DNA from: Chungangia koreensis
GTDB lineage: Bacteria; Bacillota; Bacilli; Bacillales_A; Planococcaceae
Direction: 5' to 3'
DNA: 64,000 nt
Assembly: GCF_042651785.1 (NCBI RefSeq)
Contig: NZ_JBHSEC010000002.1
Coordinates: 255,877 to 319,876, forward strand
The position numbers were made by a program, and so were the translations under genes. The notes below the pieces were generated by a model. That model saw nothing but the letters and a program-made list of their open reading frames with translations. It was not told the DNA's origin and did not search any database. Shown one piece after another: positions 9,063-18,131 of this stretch. Position 1 is the stretch's first letter. Every line of letters begins with the position of its first letter.

Positions 9063-9533
9063 ATGACACATGACTTTTCAAATGATTTATTAGCGACAGC
9101 TATTTATACAGTCAACCGGCATGCTAAGACTGCGCCTGACAACAAAAAGCTCTATGAGTTAAAACGCATTGCCTTGGAAAAAATGATCGATTCAGGAAAA
9201 GCTTCCAAAGTAGGACTCCACTTTGTTAAAAATCCCCGTTTCAGCAAACAGCAATCATCCGTTTTAGTTAAATGCGCTGATTTCTATTTCCATACTCTTC
9301 CCAAGAAAGAAGACTTCCAAAAACTCCCTCATTTAGGGGAACTGGATGAAAACTATAGAAACCCACAAAAAAGGATGAGTTTAAATTTTGCAAAACAGGT
9401 TTTGACTGATTATGTCGGAGTCAATCAAATTATGCTACTAAAGAAAGAACAGAAAAGCCGTACCCGCTACAAAAAGTCCAGTTACAAACGGAACACTCGC
9501 TTCTATACAACGAAAACTTCTTATTTTGAATAA
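9063..9533 (+). CDS. ykyB: YkyB-family protein
   Basis: 156 residues, basic, about the length of B. subtilis YkyB, with the family's conserved NDLLATAIYTVNRHAKTA start and a basic, aromatic tail (RYKKSSYKRNTRF). Its place next to a cheV-like gene is the same as in B. subtilis. The function of this family is unknown; the basic tail might bind nucleic acid, but that is a guess. No membrane segment or signal peptide is visible. Confidence 0.8.
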   Translation: MTHDFSNDLLATAIYTVNRHAKTAPDNKKLYELKRIALEKMIDSGKASKVGLHFVKNPRFSKQQSSVLVKCADFYFHTLPKKEDFQKLPHLGELDENYRNPQKRMSLNFAKQVLTDYVGVNQIMLLKKEQKSRTRYKKSSYKRNTRFYTTKTSYFE

Positions 9534-9535
9534 AA

Positions 9536-9565
9536 AGAGACCGGTCCCATTAGAGGCCGGTCTCT
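9536..9565. terminator. Bidirectional terminator between ykyB and the CheW gene
   Basis: Nine-bp stem AGAGACCGG / CCGGTCTCT (9536-9544, 9557-9565) between two convergent genes. Confidence 0.85.
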
Positions 9566-9570
9566 GTTAG

Positions 9571-10008
9571 TTATCGTTCTAATACGTGGTTTAATAACTT
9601 CACATAATCCATGAGGAGCATCATGCCCTCTTCAAATTTCACTACACCTGTAAGCGGGAGGTGATCACCTTCGTAAAGATCGGTTGGCTCCTCAATAACA
9701 CTTAAAGAAATACGATGGATTTGTAGAACATCGTCAACATGGAATACGACGTTTCTTCCTTCAACAGACGCTACGATGAACTTTTGAAGCAATTCATCAT
9801 TTCCGCCACCTAATAAGGAACGAAAATCTATTACGGGGTAGACTTCACCGCGTAATTGGATAATCCCTTCTACGTATGGGTGGGATTGAGGGATTTTAGT
9901 TACGGACATCGGCTGGATGATTTCATTTACCATCTCGATTGGCAGGCCAAATCGGTTGCCGCCGACGATATATTCAATCAGTTCAAGTACACGCTCTTCA
10001 TTCTCCAT
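9571..10008 (-). CDS. CheW-domain protein (CheV-like without receiver domain)
   Basis: 145 residues comprising one CheW domain (EYIVGGNRFGLPIEMVNEII, then IIQLRGEVYPVIDFRSLLG and a closing GVVKFEEGMMLLMD). CheW domains couple chemoreceptors to CheA. The gene sits where B. subtilis has cheV (between ykwC and ykyB), and the sequence resembles the CheV N-terminal half, but the C-terminal response-regulator domain of CheV is absent: the frame stops cleanly right after the CheW fold. This could be a CheV that lost its receiver or a CheW paralogue in the same place. Confidence 0.85.
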   Translation of the reverse strand: MENEERVLELIEYIVGGNRFGLPIEMVNEIIQPMSVTKIPQSHPYVEGIIQLRGEVYPVIDFRSLLGGGNDELLQKFIVASVEGRNVVFHVDDVLQIHRISLSVIEEPTDLYEGDHLPLTGVVKFEEGMMLLMDYVKLLNHVLER

Positions 10009-10019
10009 GAAACTTCCCC

Positions 10020-10892
10020 CTAATCCATATAATAACGGATTAATGCATGAATTCCTTTTTCCTTATATCCATCTTCCGCCAATTGATCATAAATTTCTTT
10101 AGCAAGCTTCAAACCTGGGAGTTCTAATCCCATTTGTTCAGCTTCCATTAATGCAATTCTCATATCTTTTAAGAAATGTTTAATATAAAAGCCCGGTTCA
10201 AGATCGCCCTGCAAAATTCTTTTAGGATAATTTGACAATGACCACGAACCCGCAGCACCGGAAGAAATCGATTTTAAGACTGTTTCCAAATCCAAGCCTG
10301 CTTTCTTAGCATAGACAAGAGCTTCACAAACCCCTATCATATTCGTGGAAATGGCAATCTGATTACTCATTTTTGTGTGTTGACCGGCACCTGCTTTACC
10401 TTGGTAGACGATATTTCCACCAAATAAGCTAAACACTGGAAGCAAGCGGTCGAACACTTCTTTTTCTCCGCCGCACATAATGGATAATGTTCCGTTCTTT
10501 GCCCCTACATCCCCTCCTGAAACCGGCGCATCAATAGAATGCATATCGAGGGCAGCGGCCTGCTCCGCAATACGGATTGCCAATGTGGGTTCAGATGTCG
10601 TCATGTCAACGACTATTTGCCCTTTTTCAGCAATAGTAAAAATCCCATGTTCACCAAAATAGACCTCTTCTACATCTGAAGGATAGCCTACCATAGTAAA
10701 GACGACTTCAGCATTTTTTGCAGCATCGGAAGGATGATCTGCCCACACTGCCCCCTCTTCCAACAAATCAGCTGCTTTTTCTTTAGTTCTCGAATAAACC
10801 GTGAGCTTGTGACCAGCCTTTAGGAGATGTCGGACAATACTTTTCCCCATAACTCCTGTACCGATAAATCCGATCGATAGTGATTTTTCCAT
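10020..10892 (-). CDS. ykwC: Beta-hydroxyacid dehydrogenase YkwC
   Basis: 290-residue NAD(P)-dependent dehydrogenase of the 3-hydroxyisobutyrate dehydrogenase family. The N-terminal Rossmann motif is GFIGTGVMGKSI. The substrate-binding loop DAPVSGGDVGAKNGTLSIM and the catalytic-Lys region GAGQHTKMSNQ are both present, and the C-terminal all-helical domain is complete. It reduces or oxidises a small beta-hydroxyacid such as 2-hydroxy-3-oxopropionate or 3-hydroxyisobutyrate; the substrate of B. subtilis YkwC is not known to me. It lies 11 bases upstream of the CheW gene on the same strand. Confidence 0.85.
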   Translation of the reverse strand: MEKSLSIGFIGTGVMGKSIVRHLLKAGHKLTVYSRTKEKAADLLEEGAVWADHPSDAAKNAEVVFTMVGYPSDVEEVYFGEHGIFTIAEKGQIVVDMTTSEPTLAIRIAEQAAALDMHSIDAPVSGGDVGAKNGTLSIMCGGEKEVFDRLLPVFSLFGGNIVYQGKAGAGQHTKMSNQIAISTNMIGVCEALVYAKKAGLDLETVLKSISSGAAGSWSLSNYPKRILQGDLEPGFYIKHFLKDMRIALMEAEQMGLELPGLKLAKEIYDQLAEDGYKEKGIHALIRYYMD

Positions 10893-10962
10893 TCAGGGTC
10901 ACCTGCTTTCCTATGTATAGAACTATTGTATCAAAGCGGGGGATGAAAACCATAAAAAGGAC

Positions 10963-10997
10963 AAAAAAATAGGACAGATCCTAACGGAACCTGTCCT
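10963..10997 (-). terminator. Terminator of the Spo0E-MoxR-DUF58 operon
   Basis: Stem AGGACAG / CTGTCCT (10971-10977, 10991-10997), with seven U on the minus strand close behind. It is the first such signal past the stop at 11059. Confidence 0.7.
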
Positions 10998-11058
10998 CAA
11001 AAGGGGGAAATGAGAATGTTGCTGTGTTCAATCATAATATAGCCTTTCTATTCAATCG

Positions 11059-12291
11059 TTAAACATCTTTTTCAAAAAATTTTTTGTTTATTTTCAGTAG
11101 TTGTTCCAAAAACCATATGCCATCCTGTTCAGCTATCGTTCCGGCACCATATCGAACGGAGTCATAAACCTCGAAGAATCGTGGCTCTGCTTCCCACTCC
11201 ATCCGTTTAAACCATTCCCTCACCGTCTCCTCCCGGTTCCGATGAAAACCAGCTTGGGCAGCTTCAGTCTCAAACTTAATGAAGGCTTCCCTGACAATAT
11301 GAGAATCCATTGAGTAAAGCCATTTCTCCCCTACATCTTCTCCGACATGATCTATTTTTCCTCTCTCCACTTCAAATGGTAGAGATTCTACTTTTTCAAA
11401 CTCAATTCTATTCTTCATCATCCGATAAATGATCAAAGCAAAGATAACAATTGCAACTCCGATGATGATCGGCAGCCATGGGAAATTTGCTTCAGAACCG
11501 GTAGGAATATCATAGGGTTGCCGCTGTTCTGACACCGTCTCAGCTGGAGGGGTTTCACTTTCCCTTGGTTTTCTTGCTGCGATCAAGCCTTTAAGCCAGG
11601 CAATCGGTTTCTCCATAAGAGATCCGATGAACGGCAAAAAGAGGTAAAGAACTTTTAAGACCACCCACTCGATTCCATCCCGAATCATCGACCCGAAATT
11701 CCGAATAAATAAGTAAGCAATAACACCAGTACCTGTCACCACTGAAAACAGCTTCACAACATCAGCCGAAAATTGTTTGACCCTTTCTGCTTTTAGCCAT
11801 TGTTCAAACAGCCTTGTACCAATTGAAATAATGACCATAACAATCAAAAGCACGGTTAATAATGACAACTCGTAAGTTAAACCGAACATGGTCAAAGCAA
11901 CAGCCATGATCGAATAAAGGACTGAAATCTTTGCTATAAATGGTAAGTCATAAACCCCTTCAAGCTGAATAGAGCCGAATCGATCTTGCAAGCGCCAGAT
12001 CGAAATAGTGGATAGTACAAGATAAATGACTATCGAACCTTCGAGAATAAGAATTGACGTTAGAAACAAACATGTTAACATGACTGCCGAACCAGTATTG
12101 TAAGGTTTTTTCCGATATAACAATGTTGCAGTAATGGCAATTAGCAGGAACGAAGTAAATGCTACAAATGGCAATGGAATATTGGTTTCACCATAGAAAA
12201 ATACTAAGGGCAAGGTAAAGTAAAACATGTCCTGAATAAATTTTCCGGGAGATACAACTTGGATTAAACGGACGCTTGCCGAATTCGCCAT
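11059..12291 (-). CDS. Membrane protein with DUF4129-like C-terminus
   Basis: 410 residues, last gene of the MoxR-DUF58 operon. Residues 1-150 hold several membrane helices, with further helices near 190-225 and 275-295. The last 100 residues are cytosolic and resemble the DUF4129 tail found on bacterial transglutaminase-like membrane proteins. In B. subtilis the third gene of the equivalent operon (yebA) also encodes an external transglutaminase core; here I find no Cys-His-Asp transglutaminase motif. The ATG at 12291 lies inside the end of the DUF58 gene and has a strong GGGGGGAG site. Confidence 0.75.
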   Translation of the reverse strand: MANSASVRLIQVVSPGKFIQDMFYFTLPLVFFYGETNIPLPFVAFTSFLLIAITATLLYRKKPYNTGSAVMLTCLFLTSILILEGSIVIYLVLSTISIWRLQDRFGSIQLEGVYDLPFIAKISVLYSIMAVALTMFGLTYELSLLTVLLIVMVIISIGTRLFEQWLKAERVKQFSADVVKLFSVVTGTGVIAYLFIRNFGSMIRDGIEWVVLKVLYLFLPFIGSLMEKPIAWLKGLIAARKPRESETPPAETVSEQRQPYDIPTGSEANFPWLPIIIGVAIVIFALIIYRMMKNRIEFEKVESLPFEVERGKIDHVGEDVGEKWLYSMDSHIVREAFIKFETEAAQAGFHRNREETVREWFKRMEWEAEPRFFEVYDSVRYGAGTIAEQDGIWFLEQLLKINKKFFEKDV

Positions 12292-13448
12292 TCTGCTCCC
12301 CCCTTTACTTCAGTTCCTTCCAAGTGAAGCTTCGTCTCATTACGCCATTCATTCAAAATAGGTGTAAACGATCGGACATCATGAGTCATTACAACCGACA
12401 TTACCGGGAGACCTTCCCTTACTTGCAACGATTTCAGCATATGACTAAAAGGCATCGTCATATCATTTTGTGAGATACTGGCTAACAAATCCATTACCCG
12501 TTGTCTTTGTATGCCTCCATCTCCTGTCGGCAAATAGAGGAAAGGAGATTTGCCGTACGTACGGATATTAATCGCAAGAGAATATGGAATCCCGTTCCGA
12601 TAGCAATATTCCGCATACGACGCGAGCCTTTCCATTTTCTCCTCCAAATCTGGAATTATTGAATAGCGATTTTGAGCATTTAAAACGAATAATACAGATT
12701 GATTGGATACCTTTGTAAATACCTTTGTTTGGAGCGATTGCATACGAGCTGTCGCTTTCCAATGAATGTGCTGGAACTGATCAGTCGGCAAATAATCACG
12801 TGTACCCACCGGCAAATACGGATCATCGAAAACAGAATGTTTATCATCATAGTGTCCTGGCTTTAGCGAAGCCGGTTTCCAAGGATCTGTTATCACATGA
12901 ATCGGAGGATACACGATATGTTCTTTCATCAAATATTTACTATATTGCATACGGAGACTTCCCTCACTAAAAGGGTGAGGAATCTCCACTTCTAATTTCT
13001 TGATTTTTGACAGTCCCCTCTTCACCCCTTCTACAGGGATACGAAGAACTGCTTTTTCTTTTCGTCCAATCATAAATGGAACAGTGACCTCGTAAAGTGC
13101 GGAATGATTTTCTCTACTCTCCATTCCGCTTGGCATTACAGCGTCTTGGAAAGTGATGGTCACGTTTGCGTTCCAAATAGGCAGTCCTGTATTGGTGAAC
13201 ACTATTTCCCAATAAGATGCAGTACCGGAAATCGTTCTTTTCCGAACCCTTGAATTGTCAAAGCTTAATCCTTTTCCCATCCGTTTAAAATAATAGTGCT
13301 GAAGTCCAATGACACCTGCTAACATAGAGAGAACTGCCGCAGCCTCATACTGCATTAAGAAAATTGCGATAATAGCAAATAAAACTAAAGGGGACAGAAG
13401 CTTTTCAAACGCTTTGCCCCCTCCTTCGTCTCGGATCCACTCATTCAT
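12264..13448 (-). CDS. DUF58-domain protein
   Basis: 394 residues: two N-terminal membrane helices (about 15-55), a beta-rich middle, and the DUF58 signature (PVGTRDYLPTDQFQHIHWKATAR, about residues 215-237, written here as two overlapping parts PVGTRDYLPTDQ and FQHIHWKATAR), followed by a degenerate VWA-like fold. Such proteins are partners of MoxR AAA+ ATPases. It overlaps moxR upstream by ATGA and the DUF4129 gene downstream by 28 bases, so the three are translationally coupled. Its cellular task is not established. Confidence 0.85.
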   Translation of the reverse strand: MNEWIRDEGGGKAFEKLLSPLVLFAIIAIFLMQYEAAAVLSMLAGVIGLQHYYFKRMGKGLSFDNSRVRKRTISGTASYWEIVFTNTGLPIWNANVTITFQDAVMPSGMESRENHSALYEVTVPFMIGRKEKAVLRIPVEGVKRGLSKIKKLEVEIPHPFSEGSLRMQYSKYLMKEHIVYPPIHVITDPWKPASLKPGHYDDKHSVFDDPYLPVGTRDYLPTDQFQHIHWKATARMQSLQTKVFTKVSNQSVLFVLNAQNRYSIIPDLEEKMERLASYAEYCYRNGIPYSLAINIRTYGKSPFLYLPTGDGGIQRQRVMDLLASISQNDMTMPFSHMLKSLQVREGLPVMSVVMTHDVRSFTPILNEWRNETKLHLEGTEVKGGAEWRIRQASV

Positions 13449-14386
13449 TTCATCACAGCCTCTACCGGAGCTGGCACGGATGAAACAATCTCTTCCATCA
13501 CTTCGCCTACTTCGCGCGTTAACATGCCTTCAGGTGTCAAAACAATCCGGTGTCCTGCAATATGTGGAAGTACAGCTTTCACATCATCAGGATTCGTAAA
13601 ATTACGTCCTTCTAAGAAAGACATCCCCTGCGCAGCCTGTAAGATGGCAAGTGCTGCCCGCGAGCTAAGTCCGATTTCAATTGAATGATGCTCTCTCGTC
13701 GCTCGGACAATATGTACAATATATGCTTGAATATCCTCATGAACAGCAATCTCTTTCACTTCTTTGGACCACCGCATGACATCTTCCAACGAAACAATTG
13801 AATCCGCCATCACCTTGCCAGGGTTTTTACCAAAATCAGCTAATATTTTCTTTTCCTCATCTAAGTCAGGATAGCCAATTTCAATTCTGAATAAGAAGCG
13901 ATCGAGCTGGGCTGCAGGAAGAGGGAAAGTCCCTTGTTGGGATTCCACTGGATTTTGAGTGGCAATAACCATAAAGGGGTTAGGAAGTTTGACCGTTTCC
14001 CCATCAATTGTCACTTGTTTTTCTTCCATCGCTTCAAGTAGACTGGATTGGGTTCTCGGAGTTGCACGGTTTATTTCATCAGCTAAAAGGATATTCGTAT
14101 GTATTGGTCCTATTCGTAGAACAAAATCCTGATCCCGCGGGTTGAAAAAACGGATACCCGTCACATCCGAAGGTAGGACATCCGGTGTAAACTGCATCCG
14201 TCTAAATTGCCCCGCTATAGCTCCTGCAAATGATTTAGCCATTAATGTTTTACCCGAACCGGGCACACTTTCTAAAAGCACATGACCTTGCTGAATCATT
14301 GCGATGATCATCAAATCGAATTCACTTTTCCTTCCAATTACAGAACGTTCCAATTCTGACCTAAGCGCATCCAGTTTTCTCATCAT
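13445..14386 (-). CDS. MoxR-family AAA+ ATPase
   Basis: 313 residues with Walker A (ESVPGSGKTLMAKSF), Walker B (NILLADEINRATPRTQ), sensor-1 (MVIATQNPVE) and arginine-finger region (PAAQLDRFLFRI), then a C-terminal lid. MoxR proteins are chaperone-like ATPases that usually act with a DUF58/VWA partner, as encoded next. The start is either of two consecutive ATGs (14386 or 14383) behind GGAGG. A Spo0E-type gene ends 18 bases upstream and probably shares the transcript. Confidence 0.9.
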   Translation of the reverse strand: MMRKLDALRSELERSVIGRKSEFDLMIIAMIQQGHVLLESVPGSGKTLMAKSFAGAIAGQFRRMQFTPDVLPSDVTGIRFFNPRDQDFVLRIGPIHTNILLADEINRATPRTQSSLLEAMEEKQVTIDGETVKLPNPFMVIATQNPVESQQGTFPLPAAQLDRFLFRIEIGYPDLDEEKKILADFGKNPGKVMADSIVSLEDVMRWSKEVKEIAVHEDIQAYIVHIVRATREHHSIEIGLSSRAALAILQAAQGMSFLEGRNFTNPDDVKAVLPHIAGHRIVLTPEGMLTREVGEVMEEIVSSVPAPVEAVMK

Positions 14387-14404
14387 TTCCTCCAGTTGCT
14401 CCGA

Positions 14405-14590
14405 TTATTTCCGCAGCTTATATTTTTTCTGTGTCTGCTTTAATCTGGTGCTAAGATTATACATATTCAATAAATGGTCCAACTGCTTGCTTAAACGGAT
14501 TGTTTCTGCATTTGAAATTCCTTTTTCGAGAGCGGTCTCGATCATTTCTGCACGAGTATCTTCTATATCTTTCAATAAAGTGCCTTTCAA
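14405..14590 (-). CDS. Spo0E-like aspartyl-phosphate phosphatase
   Basis: 61 residues, almost wholly two helices, with the Spo0E-family signature around LSKQLDHLLNMY (about residues 33-44). Family members dephosphorylate Spo0A~P and delay sporulation. It starts at a TTG with GGAGG seven bases upstream. Being first in an operon with a MoxR ATPase is unusual and may link a membrane quality-control ATPase to sporulation timing; that link is speculation. Confidence 0.8.
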   Translation of the reverse strand: MKGTLLKDIEDTRAEMIETALEKGISNAETIRLSKQLDHLLNMYNLSTRLKQTQKKYKLRK

Positions 14591-14940
14591 CTGCAGACCT
14601 CCGTTCCATATGAATTTCCTGAAATCCTATTATACACGATTTTCCACTTTATAGAATCATTAACTTGACGACATTTTCCGACATTTCTTTCAAGTTTCAG
14701 ACAAAACTTTCAATTTTTTCGCCAAATCCCCAAAGTAATCCTTTGTGAATTTAATCCTTTCAATCCAACAATGATCATCTTTCTCCTCCATTTATTATAC
14801 AAATATTTATTTATATATGATTAAGAAGTTATTCCCGAATTATTTCACGAATACATTGGAAAATTTCCAAAAAAGGCTTTACTACCTTTCGATATTAAGG
14901 CAAACTGTATTGTATTAGTTTGTAAAGGAGTTATTATTCT
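14591..14940. other. AT-rich intergenic region
   Basis: 350 bases between divergent genes with long T and A runs. It must hold promoters for the Spo0E-MoxR operon (leftward) and the DUF2187 gene (rightward, ribosome-binding site AAAGGAG near 14925). I see no structured RNA. Confidence 0.45.
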
Positions 14941-15129
14941 ATGAAAATTGCAGAAATCGGGAATATTATTGAATTCAAAGACGGTTTGCAAGGTATTGTT
15001 GAAAAAGTCAATGAGAACTCGGTTATCGTAGACTTAACATATATGGAAAACTTCGAGCAATTGGAGCTTGAAGAAAAAACCGTTGTGAATCATAAACGCT
15101 ATAAAATCTTATATAGCAATGAAGACTAA
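14941..15129 (+). CDS. DUF2187 (YkvS-like) small protein
   Basis: 62 residues that read as one small KOW/SH3-like beta barrel (EIGNIIEFKDGLQGIVEKV, then NSVIVDLTYM and TVVNHKRYKI). This is the pattern of the DUF2187 family typified by B. subtilis YkvS. Function unknown. Confidence 0.8.
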   Translation: MKIAEIGNIIEFKDGLQGIVEKVNENSVIVDLTYMENFEQLELEEKTVVNHKRYKILYSNED

Positions 15130-15203
15130 TTCCATGTCACTCCTTATCATATGAAACCAAAACAGTACATCATCGTCTAACTATTTGTAGAGGAGGAACT
15201 ACC

Positions 15204-15902
15204 ATGAATTTAAAATGGACATCACTATCTATTCTATTAGCATCCGCATTGTTTTTAGCGGCATGTACTTCCGATGAAGATAACACCAAACAAAAAGAGG
15301 ATTCCACAACTGAACAACAGCAACCTTCTGAGCAAACAGATGGAGAGCAAAAAGAAGATGATTCTACTGAAACAATTGACGAGCCAGTCGATGACGATTC
15401 CAGTGAAGAACCGGCATTGCGTGAAGACGAAGCTTCATTGACTTATACGCTTAACGGAGAGCAAAAAGAAGAAATCGGTTATTTAACTGAGAGCGATCAG
15501 CAAAACTACTCATTATATAAATTGGATGGCTATGAACTGACGGGTGAAGAGCCAAATAAAGACGCTCTATATGCAACTGAAAATGATTCTGTGTTCATGC
15601 GGATTGAAACAATTTCTACGGATGATGCTGATTATGAAGTCATACTGAAGAATATGATGGAGACGATGGCGGCCATCTCAATTGATGAAGAGCCTGTGAC
15701 AATCACTGAAGAAGGAAAACTACCTGCAGGCGAAGGAATTAAAAATGCAGTCGGTTATGAAGTTCCGAAAGAAATTGGTACAATTTCCGGTTATGTATTC
15801 GAGCGCGGCGACCTAATTGTACGCCTCACTATTTTTGACCGGAATGATGCTAACTTGACTGATGCCTTATTGAAAATGGGCGAAACAGTAAACGTAAAAT
15901 AA
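15204..15902 (+). CDS. Lipoprotein
   Basis: 232 residues with a lipoprotein signal peptide (lipobox LAAC, Cys at residue 21), a very acidic, Gln/Glu/Asp-rich linker of about 60 residues, and a compact C-terminal domain (about 85-232). A strong GAGGAGG ribosome-binding site precedes the ATG. It should be anchored on the outer face of the membrane. I do not recognise the domain. Confidence 0.75.
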   Translation: MNLKWTSLSILLASALFLAACTSDEDNTKQKEDSTTEQQQPSEQTDGEQKEDDSTETIDEPVDDDSSEEPALREDEASLTYTLNGEQKEEIGYLTESDQQNYSLYKLDGYELTGEEPNKDALYATENDSVFMRIETISTDDADYEVILKNMMETMAAISIDEEPVTITEEGKLPAGEGIKNAVGYEVPKEIGTISGYVFERGDLIVRLTIFDRNDANLTDALLKMGETVNVK

Positions 15903-15913
15903 TCACTATACAA

Positions 15914-15956
15914 AAAAGGAGATTCCTTGCCGAAACCGGCATTGGAATCTCCTTTT
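15914..15956. terminator. Bidirectional terminator between the lipoprotein and MarR genes
   Basis: Perfect 13-bp stem AAAAGGAGATTCC / GGAATCTCCTTTT (15914-15926, 15944-15956) between convergent genes. Confidence 0.9.
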
Positions 15957-15967
15957 CTTAACTGTTT

Positions 15968-16411
15968 TTAAGATAAATCCTTAATTGAAAGCCCTAATTT
16001 CTTAAGAATTTCAGATGCTTGTTTTTTTTCCTCGTTTGAAAGTACATCCATTAAGCTGTGAATATTTTGTTCGTGCTCTGGGAACAGCTTGTCCATTAAC
16101 TCTTTACCGTCCTCCGAAATCTCCGCAAACGTTACCCGGCGGTCTGTCGGACAACTTACCCGGCGAATAAGACCTCGTTTTTCCAACTTGTCAATGACAT
16201 ACGTAATAGAACCGCTCGCCAAGAGGATCTTATTTCCAATTTTCTGCAAGGGCTGGTTGCCTTTGTGATAAAGAAGTTCCAGCACAGCAAATTCTGTCGG
16301 ATTTAATCCATTTTCTTGAAAGAAGGAATTTGCCTGTTCATGTAAAACTTTGGTTGCTCTTGACAGGACAACAAATAACCGTAATGATTCATTCTCTTTT
16401 TCTATCGACAT
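15968..16411 (-). CDS. MarR-family transcriptional regulator
   Basis: 147 residues with the MarR winged-helix core: recognition region GNKILLASGSITYVIDKLEKRGLIRR and wing SCPTDRRVTFAEIS (DxR motif intact), here cited in parts below 20 residues as ILLASGSITYVIDKLEKRG and PTDRRVTFAEI. Such repressors respond to small aromatic ligands or redox signals. No target gene stands next to it. It resembles the YkvE/HosA-like subgroup, but I would not assign a name. Confidence 0.85.
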   Translation of the reverse strand: MSIEKENESLRLFVVLSRATKVLHEQANSFFQENGLNPTEFAVLELLYHKGNQPLQKIGNKILLASGSITYVIDKLEKRGLIRRVSCPTDRRVTFAEISEDGKELMDKLFPEHEQNIHSLMDVLSNEEKKQASEILKKLGLSIKDLS

Positions 16412-16503
16412 ATCTCTTCATCCTTCACCCGAAACTGTTATTACTTGACATTATATCGGGAAATCAGAAGCTTTGTCAAAAGCACCTTAAATGAAATCCG
16501 TCA

Positions 16504-17943
16504 TTAGGACAAAATTCCATCCACACATTGGTCATCAAATGTTTCCTCTTTTTGATTCAGAGGAAGAAGGATATAAAAAGTGGTTCCCTCTCCAAGTTTA
16601 CTACTCACTTGAATAGTTCCTCCATGTTCCTCTACAGTTTTCAAAACAAACGGCAGACCAAGTCCGGTTCCTTGAACTTTTGTCGTAAAGAAAGGAAGGA
16701 AAATCTGTTCAATCTGATGTTCGGTTAAGCCTATTCCCTCATCAATGATCGAGATTTTCAATAGATCCGGATTCTCTAATTCTGTTTTTATTCCAACTTG
16801 TCCACCTTCATCAGATACCTCAATTGCATTTTTAATAAGATTAATCAACACTTGCTTCATCCGATTCGGTTCCATCAGAATCTGGTCGTATTCAGAAGTT
16901 ATATCAAAGTGGATTAATAAGTTCTTCATTACTGCCTGCGGTTGCATGATATTAACAACGTCCATAATGATTTCGTGGATTGAAACAAGGACCTTGTCCA
17001 TTTTCAGAGGCTTTGATAAGATGAGGAACTCATTCAAAATGGAATCCATCCGGTTTAACTCTTGGTCAATCACTGCTAAGTAGGATTTCCCTTCCTCGTT
17101 CGTTGACAGTTTAAGCAACTCGGTAAATCCTTTTAGGGACGTCATGGGGTTTCTAATTTCATGGGCAATACTTGCGGCTAACTGACCTAACGTAGAAAGT
17201 GAGTTATTATGTTCAATTTGAAACTTCATCATTTCCTTCTCAGTTTCATCTCTAATAATAGTGATATAGAGGTGTTTCTTGTCGTACCTGGATGTAGTGA
17301 AGTGGTAGTAATTTTCTTCCACCTCATGCCCTACATTACATTTGAAAACGGTTTGCGAGAATCCCACATCTTTTGCTTGTAAAATATAGTCATTTACCTT
17401 GTCTCGTTCTTCCGGGAATAAATCAAATAAAATGGAAATCCCTTTTCCTATCAAACTATTCTTTTGAATACCCAAAAAGTCACATGCTCGATCATTCGCA
17501 TCGACGATCACACCATTTTCATCATTAAGAATAATACCTGTTAACGTCGTATTGAAAATCCGTATAAAACGCGAATCAAAAAGATTGATTTGCGAAAGGA
17601 CTTCCGGAATTGTCATTGTGAAGTCGAATCGAACAATCAGTAAATCGGTTGAAGACTGGTAAGTTGAACGGGCTTTCAGTGAAGTGGATTTTCCACTTTT
17701 CAATGTAAACTTGACTTCGCTTGAAGACTGCCCCTCTTTTTTTGACTGTTCTACAAAAGCAGACCAAGTCTTATGTGATTCCTTTTCTAATAAGAGCAGG
17801 AAATCATACCCCGTTTCTAATCCCAATATTTGTTTTGCAGCTTTATTGACATGTTGGATTCTCGTTCCATCTATAATGGCAACGGGTTCTTTGGCCTCAT
17901 TGAACAACAAGTTAAAACCCGAAAATAGGTCATAATCTTCCAA
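16504..17943 (-). CDS. Soluble PAS sensor histidine kinase (sporulation-kinase type)
   Basis: About 479 residues with no membrane segment: a first PAS-like domain (about 10-110), a second PAS (about 125-235), the dimerisation/phospho-acceptor helix with the H-box IAHEIRNPMTSLKGF and an HATPase domain (NLIKNAIEVS, DEGIGL, GTGLGLPF). The H-box is of the KinA-KinE class, whose members feed the Spo0 phosphorelay. No response regulator is adjacent, as usual for these orphan kinases. AGGAGG lies 11 bases upstream of the TTG at 17943; a GTG at 17955 directly abuts it and is less likely. Confidence 0.85.
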   Translation of the reverse strand: MEDYDLFSGFNLLFNEAKEPVAIIDGTRIQHVNKAAKQILGLETGYDFLLLLEKESHKTWSAFVEQSKKEGQSSSEVKFTLKSGKSTSLKARSTYQSSTDLLIVRFDFTMTIPEVLSQINLFDSRFIRIFNTTLTGIILNDENGVIVDANDRACDFLGIQKNSLIGKGISILFDLFPEERDKVNDYILQAKDVGFSQTVFKCNVGHEVEENYYHFTTSRYDKKHLYITIIRDETEKEMMKFQIEHNNSLSTLGQLAASIAHEIRNPMTSLKGFTELLKLSTNEEGKSYLAVIDQELNRMDSILNEFLILSKPLKMDKVLVSIHEIIMDVVNIMQPQAVMKNLLIHFDITSEYDQILMEPNRMKQVLINLIKNAIEVSDEGGQVGIKTELENPDLLKISIIDEGIGLTEHQIEQIFLPFFTTKVQGTGLGLPFVLKTVEEHGGTIQVSSKLGEGTTFYILLPLNQKEETFDDQCVDGILS

Positions 17944-18131
17944 AATGGCTCGCACCTCCTCACTCTTTTACTACAAAATATGAGACAAGTCCGTACATTA
18001 TGCAGATAAAATAATTTCCTTATTAATAGAGATTATTCCATAATGTACCTGTCGAATGAATAGTCCTTTCGGTTTATATTGTCCCATTTGCACACCACTG
18101 GTAAGATTAATAATGAAAAGGAGACAAATAA

